Of a stretch of 64,000 bases of DNA, positions 57,401 to 64,000 are shown one piece after another (positions within the stretch are counted from its first letter, which is position 1; each line of letters starts with the position of its first letter). Position numbers and translations under genes: made by a program. The notes below the pieces were generated by a model. It saw nothing but the letters and a program-made list of their open reading frames with translations, was not told where the DNA came from and did no database searches. The stretch comes from Anisakis pegreffii (Eukaryota > Nematoda > Chromadorea > Rhabditida > Anisakidae): assembly GCA_035041965.1 (NCBI GenBank), contig JAPYMA010000172.1:124001-188000 (forward strand), given 5' to 3'.

Positions 57401-59044
57401 AAGTGTTTTTCTTGTTTCATTTTTAAATTTCATCTATTTTATAACGAAAGAGATCGAAATCAGTTTCCTTGAACATTCAGATTCTAATTGAACAAAAGGT
57501 GAATCGAATCCAAGAGAAGCGGCGGGAACGAATCGTAAAGCACGCGTTCGATCATTGGAAACAATGGACAGAATTACGCATCTGTAGAAATAAATTTGCA
57601 AAGGTCTGTTCACTGTTTTGAGAAAGGCGCATTTTTGATGAATGAGAAAACATTCGAACTTCGTATTTTCCGAAGGGTATTCCAAATTTCGAGTCATTAT
57701 TCTGATCCCAACTTCAGTAGATACCCTTTCGAAATTCAAGTGGGTAATCCCTTTTTAGGAGTTCAGTATGCAGCCCTCGACAATGATCCAGTTCCGTAAG
57801 CGATCTTGGAAACAAGCTTCGAGAAATTCCCCGTCGGACCCATTCGGATTCCGAGAAGTCCTTCAAAATCAAATGGAAATGGAACGAAGGAAATTTGGAC
57901 CTCGATTATGCGATTTGGAGCCGATGATAGGTATTTATTTATTTTTAGTGAAATTTAATTTAGGAAAACTTAAGTTTCCGAAAGAATGCAAATACATATT
58001 AGTTGCTGTATGAACTCTTAACATGTAATATTCTAATGATGGCATTGAATTTCGTAGCGTCAGCATGTTGACGGAATACTTTGGAGTAGGACAATTGATT
58101 AACGATAAAACAGAATATTCTTCCACATTATTTTTGCAAATCTTCAGCAGTTATTGTTGCCTTGAATAAGATCTGTTGAAAAATGAGATCTTAAGTACGA
58201 TATTTTTGTTGTGGATTTCATATTTAAGTTCGCGAAAAAAGTGTAAAATAATTGCGCTCAACTCGTTTCATTATAGAATCTGAATCGAATTTTCCGTCAT
58301 CCTCTGTAGCGCCTTACTTGAGAACACCACTCGTAACAAGTACACCAGTGGACAATACATCCTTTATGCAGCCAAAATTGAATGGTATGTATAATATCAT
58401 TTTATCGAAATTTGTTGCAGCAGTAATCTTTCGTCGTGTCAGTTTCGTTTGAATTTCTGAAGGGAAATTTCCTGAAATGTGGACTGTATATTTGTATTTT
58501 TGTGTTCTTCGTTAATATTAGTATTGAAGGTAATCACATCTGGGTTAAAGAACTTTCTTGCATTGCGATGACTCCGTTGAATCGATTGTCATCGAGTCAA
58601 AGAAGTTTTCTTAGTCGAACACAGACCTCTCATTTACGGCCGTCACGGAGGTCATTGCCCGATTATTCGTCGATAATGCCTCAAACGGACAGCGACGTTA
58701 AGGTATCGAAATTTCATTTTTATCTTTTGGTATTAGTGTGGGCACGGGAAACTTCCCTGTCAATGATATCTTGTATTTTCTGTTGAAAAAATTTGCTTTT
58801 TATTTCATAAGGTTCTCATTTTCGAATTCAAATTGTTCGCTCAGGGAATTGTTTGAGTTGAAGTGTTTATTTTGCCATGTTATTTTTATGTTCTGTTTTG
58901 TCTTTGTCAATCAACTTTCAGCCAAATCCGTTGAAAGAGATCAGTAAACAAGTGGATGATTTCTTACAAGAATTGGAGAAAGTATCATCGAAAATCGTTA
59001 AAAGTTATCATCAATCAAAAGAGATTCTAAATGAAAGTGCATAA
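48423..59044 (+). CDS. SAC3/GANP (MCM3AP-like) mRNA export factor
   Basis: This gene encodes the scaffold of the TREX-2 complex at the nuclear pore. Twenty-seven exons join in phase to 1270 residues: 48423-48445, 49047-49276, 49701-50038, 50387-50546, 50757-50893, 51174-51317, 51496-51567, 51851-51934, 52186-52318, 52467-52602, 52867-53002, 53195-53317, 53502-53714, 54153-54280, 54540-54654, 54803-54960, 55534-55645, 55776-55912, 56095-56271, 56375-56551, 56838-56947, 57201-57271, 57481-57603, 57759-57930, 58277-58384, 58530-58702 and 58922-59044. The SAC3 domain spans about 297-643, opening with GTCADMCPEKERY and including DYSRSAADQEEPLSHELRPS and WYDFLWNRTRAIRKD. Later exons carry Phe-rich FG-like words (SFTFAPSKFQF) and two basic F-x-x-W helices (~978-1014, ~1039-1079) like centrin/Sus1-binding segments. 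There is no C-terminal acetyltransferase region. The first two exons and the donor at 49276 are least certain. Confidence 0.9.
48446..49046 (+). other. first intron of the SAC3/GANP gene
   Basis: This is a 601-bp intron (GTAAAC..TTTCAG) between the short first exon and exon 2. It contains a perfect 20-bp tandem duplication (48901-48940). If the first exon is wrong, this would be the promoter region instead. Confidence 0.4.
48901..48940. repeat. 20-bp perfect tandem duplication
   Basis: The word TCTCGATGCTAATGCACAAC occurs twice head-to-tail without any difference. This is a recent local duplication. Confidence 0.9.
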
Positions 59045-61320
59045 TCCTGTATAATTGTGTATTTGGTGATTACAAACTTTGGCCAAGCACGATTCACTTC
59101 TTTGAGGATCAAGATTGTTTAAGTTTTTGAGAATGGAGATTAAAGCTTAGGCTCACTCAACCTTATAGAAATCATGAATTCGTTCTCGTTCGTCAAAGGT
59201 TTGTAGGTGTACAGTGTGCTGGCTAAAATGTATCACGAAACCGAATACGCAATAGAGCATAAAACCATATTAATGATGTCCAGTTCGTAATGTGAAAATT
59301 GTGTTTGTATTACAAATAGCTTAATAAGAGAATGGAGAAATTGAATAAGGAAACATTTCAATGAGGTCAATGCGTGGTAATGTATTTATGCTTACTGTCG
59401 AAGATTTCAAAAGTCTGAATTGATGTTTTGAACAGAAATGTTGAGGAATCATCGTTTATTCGTTGTTTGATTGTCATGTTGTCTAGAAATGGATTGCAAA
59501 ACCATTTTTGTGAAGTCGTAATGGACGATATTTTATAGTTGTGGTTCTTCATACATTGTTATCCTTATTGATATAAATCCTATCAGACTTTATTGTTAGA
59601 CTTTGTAATGTTATCATCATTAATGTTCACGTTAACATTAGTATGTTTAGAATGATTTTTACTATATTAACGGTTATGAATGTTATGATTTTTATGATTA
59701 TACTGCTATTGTTTTGTTGTTGTTGTTACTTTTTGGGTTATCATTTTGTGTGGTTTTTAATTATCTTCACTTATGATATCATAAAACTGTTTTTTATTTT
59801 TAATGGGAAATTAGAGTTTCCATGGGGATCATTCATTTCGATGTGATCATCATTATTGTTGACTTGTTTGAATTGGAATTTTATTGTTTTGAATTGATTG
59901 TGTTTTGGAATTATGATTTTCAAACGACGGTTATTTTTCGTTGATAATATCGAATTTGCTAATTTTGGTTTTTTTTTGATTTGTATGACAGTTTTCTTAT
60001 CATTGTTTTATTCCTTTTTTTGAAGGTGATTATATTTTTTTGCCATTTTCTAATGTATTTTATTAATTTATTCAGCAATTACAACTTATTAAGTACGAGT
60101 TTTTGCCTGTTTCTTATCATCGCTAATGTATTATACGTGCAGTTTGATGGTTTTCAGAATATTTTTCATGTTGGAATGTTAAACTTCTTTTGAATACAAT
60201 TTCAATGAATCATCAGTTTGGTTATACGGGTTTTTCGAACGGATCAGTGGTCTTTTGAACCATGCAAGTGAAATATTTGTAAAAATTTGTATTGAAGCTA
60301 TGAACTCCTTGAATATCAAATACTTATCATATTGATAAGTATTTGATAAGATGGTCAAATCTTCATCTTTGAAGGCGGCAAATTGTTTGGATGTAGATTT
60401 TGAAATTCAATTGTGCTTCGATCTTTTTTTATCGCATTCTTTCGGACATGTCAATCAGTCCAATATGACTGCTGATTAAAGTTGTATTGGTTGGAATTTT
60501 TGCTGAATGTGTTCATATTATCGATGATTATTTTTAGTCGTTTGCATTGTTGCACAGTGATTGCTGCTTTTAAGTTAAAATGCACTTATAAAACACTTTT
60601 GTGATTTGAATTGGGTTATTTTGTGACAGCAAAAACGTCGTATGAGTGTAGCAATATACGCGGATTTATTTCAATTGGTCATTACAAAACACATTTCTTT
60701 AAAGTGCTACGAACTGCACTCCTATTAAATCCGCACGAAAGTTATCCCCGCAGAATGTTGGATATTTCACACAAGATTTTACGTGGCTGAATTGCACATT
60801 ATGAGTGGGGAAACTGCATGCTTGGGGAAACAACGTTGATTTTTGATAGGAACGAAGCCATAATGCAATGAAATGCAAAATTATGGCGCGTGCAGATTTT
60901 TGATGAGTCAATTGTCTGGTTTTTTCTGTGGGAGTGTGTTGTCGGTAATGAAAAATTGTGAAAGTATCTTTTTTGTTATTTGTAACATTTTTGGTCAATC
61001 TATGTGATCAATGGAAGTGTAGAGAATCTGTAGAGTGTGAAAAAGCGATTGATCATAGGCTCTGAGAATATCAACTTCATGAATAACAAACGCATTATAA
61101 ATTCATCGCATTCACAATTAGTGACAGAGGGTTAAGATTTCGAAAGTATCCATCCCAAGTGGATAAGCAGTTTTAAAAATTATTAACGTTGTCCCAACAG
61201 TAATAGAAAAACGTTAATTGTCGATCGTTTCGTTCCATTTCTCTAATCGTTGATTGTATACGCGAATGGACTATTACGCAAATCGTTCAAACTCACTTAA
61301 TTTCAAGTTCATACTTGGAA
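59045..61320. other. intergenic between SAC3/GANP and PWP1 genes
   Basis: This is 2.3 kb, with T-rich DNA after the SAC3/GANP stop. Reading frames here (59643-59846, 59981-60193, 60699-60998) are Phe/Ile/Tyr-rich or antisense chance frames. The spacing is too long for a nematode operon pair. Confidence 0.5.
60315..60347. other. perfect 15-bp-arm palindrome
   Basis: ATCAAATACTTATCA and TGATAAGTATTTGAT are perfect reverse complements separated by three bases, in the intergenic region 3' of the SAC3/GANP gene. It could be a cruciform or a binding site for a dimeric protein. It is followed by AAG rather than a T run, so it is not terminator-like. Confidence 0.7.
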
Positions 61321-63922
61321 ATGGATCGTGTTGCATTGGTATCGTCATTAGCATGGATCAAGCGAGGTGTTGCGAAACATGTACCCGATAAAGTGCAAGT
61401 GAATCCTGCTGATTTACGAGATATGATTCAAGGTGCAATCGCCTGTTCATCACTTCACTTGTTCTAGAGGCTTTCATGATATACAGTAGGGGCGATTTAG
61501 AAACTTAATAATTTGCAATCACAAAAGTTGTAATCTGATGTGCACTGTTGAGGCTATCGATACTGCAGATGATGATTTTTGAATGTCATTGACATTTGGA
61601 TTGTAGGGGCAGATGCGGAAACAAGTGATCAATCGGATACAGACGAGGCAATGCGAGAAGGCGAGGGCGATGCCGCAGAAAAGCAGAATGTTAGCGCTTG
61701 AAACAGCAACATTAAAAGCGATTGATTTTGGAAATTCGTATCCTATTGAATTTCGGAAAAATCCTAAATTACACAGATGAATTTCACCCATCATGCAATA
61801 TTTTTTGGCATTATATTGAACAACAATACAAACTGTTTTATACAAAATTTCATCTTCCAGTAACGTGCATCTTCCCAAATTTCTCGATTTCTTTAAAAGT
61901 GCCATGTTCTTCATATGAGGTTTTCGAAATAGTGGGATCTTCTGAGTATTAGGAAAATGCGAAACCAATGTTCGAGGTATTCAAATCCAGTTTGAGTTAA
62001 CCGACGTCATAAGCTCGTTCTTCGAGGCGTTCAACCCTTTCATTCCTCCTCATCTGTCATTATTATGTTTTGATAATTTCACTTGAGGTTGGTGGTATTC
62101 GTGGCTCTGCTCCTGATTCAGAGGCAGAAGAACAGGAAGGGGACACGAACGAATCTGCTGAAGACAATAAAGCAGAGTAGGTGAAACAAAACTCAGAATC
62201 TGACGAAATTTTTAGAGCATCATTCATTGATTACGGTTGATAATGTGGAAGGTTCAGGATATTCCTATAATTCCATATTGCGTTTTCTGGATGCAATTAT
62301 CATAACTGAATTGAGCTGTTCTTAAAAGTTTTTTGGAATATTCACGAGGAGTATAATGAGAGTATGACTGAATTCAGAGTGAATCCACTGGCTGGAATAG
62401 CCGCATTCGCGTCACCACTCGATGATCCTTATATAACACAACACATTGAGAGTGATGAAGAGGAGGACAAGGAGGATTTCGAGATTAAAGAGAACGATAA
62501 TCTTGTTGCTGTCGCGAAAATCAACAAGGTTCTATTAACTTCTTCCGTCTTTTCCTATTTGATGTCATTTCTGATTGCTTATAAATGAACGTCCTTCTGC
62601 GAATGGCGCATCGTCTATATCAGTGGTCTTCAAGCTCACGTGCTCCATTATCCCTTCGATGGTCTGGCAGCCGTCACTATCCCCTCCTGTTGGAATAATT
62701 TACTATTTCCGCGTATAACATCAGAACTAATTTCCCGACCCTCTCCATTACCCCTCCCCTCTGACACCCTCGGTTTGCCTAAAAATAGGTAATTTACCCC
62801 TATGGGAACCCATGGTCTATATCATTGTTCGTCTCGCATTGTCAGCCTTTTTGCAAACCTGAAGAAATTGTTGAAACTGAAATGTTTCCGTCGTTGTCGT
62901 ACCCTGGTATACACTTCATCGATAGTTATTTGCCTGTGAACTTGAACGCTCTTTCAAGATAAGAATATTTTTTATAGTTTCAAGCTTCCAAACTTATCAG
63001 ACTCGCTTGTTTTCTGTAGAACTTTTACTTAGCGATTGTTCTGGTGTGTAAAAAGGAACATAACTTCGAGAATTTCATGCAGCGAATATTCGTCAGCTAA
63101 CAATTCCTTATGAGTGAATTCTAGGGTGAATTCGGTCTAGAAGTCTATGTGTACAACGAAGAGGGTGACGATTGGTATGTGCATCACGATTATTTACTTG
63201 ATGCTCCACCATTGTGCTTAGAGCCAATCCAGTATGATCCGGGAGCTGATGACAGGAAGGTTTATCTTTTGTCGCATTTCATAATAGTCAAATTTATGAT
63301 TCACTGATTTATTCTGACCGTCCATATAATAATATCAACTCGTTAAGGGTAATCTACTAGCCGTCGGTACAATGGATTCAGCGGTAAGTATATGGGATTT
63401 GGATGTAGTTAACGCGGTTGAACCAGTCGTGGTACTTGGCGATCACCTGTCAGGTCAGTTCATTCCGTCGATTCGTTGATGTATTCGATAGTATCCTCTG
63501 GCAACTCAGTGGATGATTTTTAAGATTTTTTCATCTTTTATTTAGAGCTGATTTTATTATCCTTACAAGCAGTCATAAGAAAACTGCAAGTTTGCCAGGG
63601 AGAAATGACTGATAGTGAGCGATTTGTAGCCTTTTGAAGTGTCAGTTGGAAGAGTTTTCTGATTGCGTGGTTCGCTGCATTGAAATGGCTGCGTAAATTA
63701 ATTGAACTCCAAAAAAGTCTGCATTCAGATGGAAAGAAAAGTGCGAGAAGACGTCGCAAACGTGACGGCACACACCAAACACACTCAGATGCTGTGCTGA
63801 GTCTATCGTGGAATCGTGTCACAGAACATGTTCTCGCGTCCGGAAGCGCTGACCAATCGGTCATTCTTTGGGATTTGGAAGAAGCGAAAGCGAGCACTAT
63901 TTTAACGATGTTCACTGATAAG
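61321..63922 (+). CDS. pwp-1: PWP1 homologue (WD-repeat, ribosome biogenesis), 5' part
   Basis: PWP1 is a WD-repeat nuclear/nucleolar protein involved in rRNA synthesis and chromatin. Seven exons join in phase to the first 295 residues: 61321-61432, 61607-61689, 62088-62176, 62363-62528, 63125-63259, 63348-63453 and 63729-63922, with a GTGAGT donor leading out of the window. The N-terminus (SLAWIKRGVAKHVPDKVQ) is diagnostic of PWP1. An acidic stretch follows (about residues 38-95), then EVYVYNEEGDDWYVHHDYLL, a first WD-like unit (AVGTMDSAVSIWDLD, ~200-214), a basic run (ARRRRKRD, ~236-243) and a good WD repeat (HSDAVLSLSWN to SVILWDLE, ~249-280). The C-terminal WD repeats must lie beyond 64000. 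The exons at 61607 and 62088, in the acidic part, have weaker donors and are less sure. A hAT MITE sits in intron 4. Confidence 0.9.
62613..62822 (+). mobile_element. hAT MITE copy 3 (~194 bp) in PWP1 intron
   Basis: The element spans 62621-62814, starts CAGTGGTCTTCAAGCTC and ends GGGAACCCATG, with identical flanking octamers GTCTATAT (62613-62620 and 62815-62822). It is the same family and orientation as the copy at 17719 (shared CCTTCGATGGTCTGGCA and AATAATTTACTATTTCC). It lies inside the 596-bp intron 62529-63124 in the sense orientation. Confidence 0.9.
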
Positions 63923-64000
63923 GTGAGTGATTGAATCGTTCGCGATTATGACTTTTCAGTTGTTTTGTAGAAGTTTTCATATCATTTTCATCTGAATTTA

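Noticed and set aside
60699..60998. 99-codon minus-strand frame between SAC3/GANP and PWP1
   Set aside because: No motif or codon-use support, and it overlaps other chance frames.
48423..61321. SAC3/GANP and PWP1 as an operon
   Set aside because: The 2.3-kb gap is far larger than usual nematode operon spacing, and no spliced-leader acceptor cluster was seen.

Overview
The window looks like nematode nuclear DNA. It is AT-rich, genes are split into many short exons, nearly all introns are GT..AG, and most 3' splice sites read TTTCAG or TTTTAG, as is typical of nematodes. Gene content agrees: a PAK-1-type kinase, a SAC3/GANP protein, PWP1, and a lineage-specific group of FLYWCH zinc-finger genes. 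The species cannot be told from the sequence. No rRNA, canonical tRNA, spliced-leader RNA or CRISPR array was seen.

Layout. Positions 1-6.7 kb hold only orphan reading frames and a triplicated repeat. A complete group I p21-activated kinase gene (13 coding exons, 644 residues) runs on the minus strand from 16871 to 6739, with a 3.6 kb first intron and a tRNA-like SINE candidate inside one intron. From 16.9 to about 39.1 kb no gene could be supported. That stretch carries hAT-type MITEs, a 970 bp non-autonomous hAT element, hairpins and microsatellites. From 39.2 to 48.1 kb lie two paralogous minus-strand FLYWCH genes, A (three FLYWCH domains, 522 residues) and B (one FLYWCH domain, 329 residues), made by a segmental duplication about 5.1 kb apart. 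Their internal exons are almost all symmetric phase 1-1 modules that have been duplicated within and between the genes. From 48.4 to 59.0 kb is a 27-exon plus-strand SAC3/GANP (MCM3AP-like, mRNA export) gene of 1270 residues. From 61.3 kb to the right edge is the 5' part of a plus-strand PWP1 gene (seven exons, 295 residues so far).

The three housekeeping genes (signalling, mRNA export, ribosome biogenesis/WD repeat) show no operon-like spacing. The most unusual parts are the FLYWCH modular array, a nearby pair of inverted repeat copies that bracket gene B, and at least five hAT-derived insertions. Three of these belong to one ~197 bp family with perfect 8-bp target duplications of the nnnTAnnn type. 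All gene models were built by hand from reading-frame continuity and splice phase; no alignment was run.
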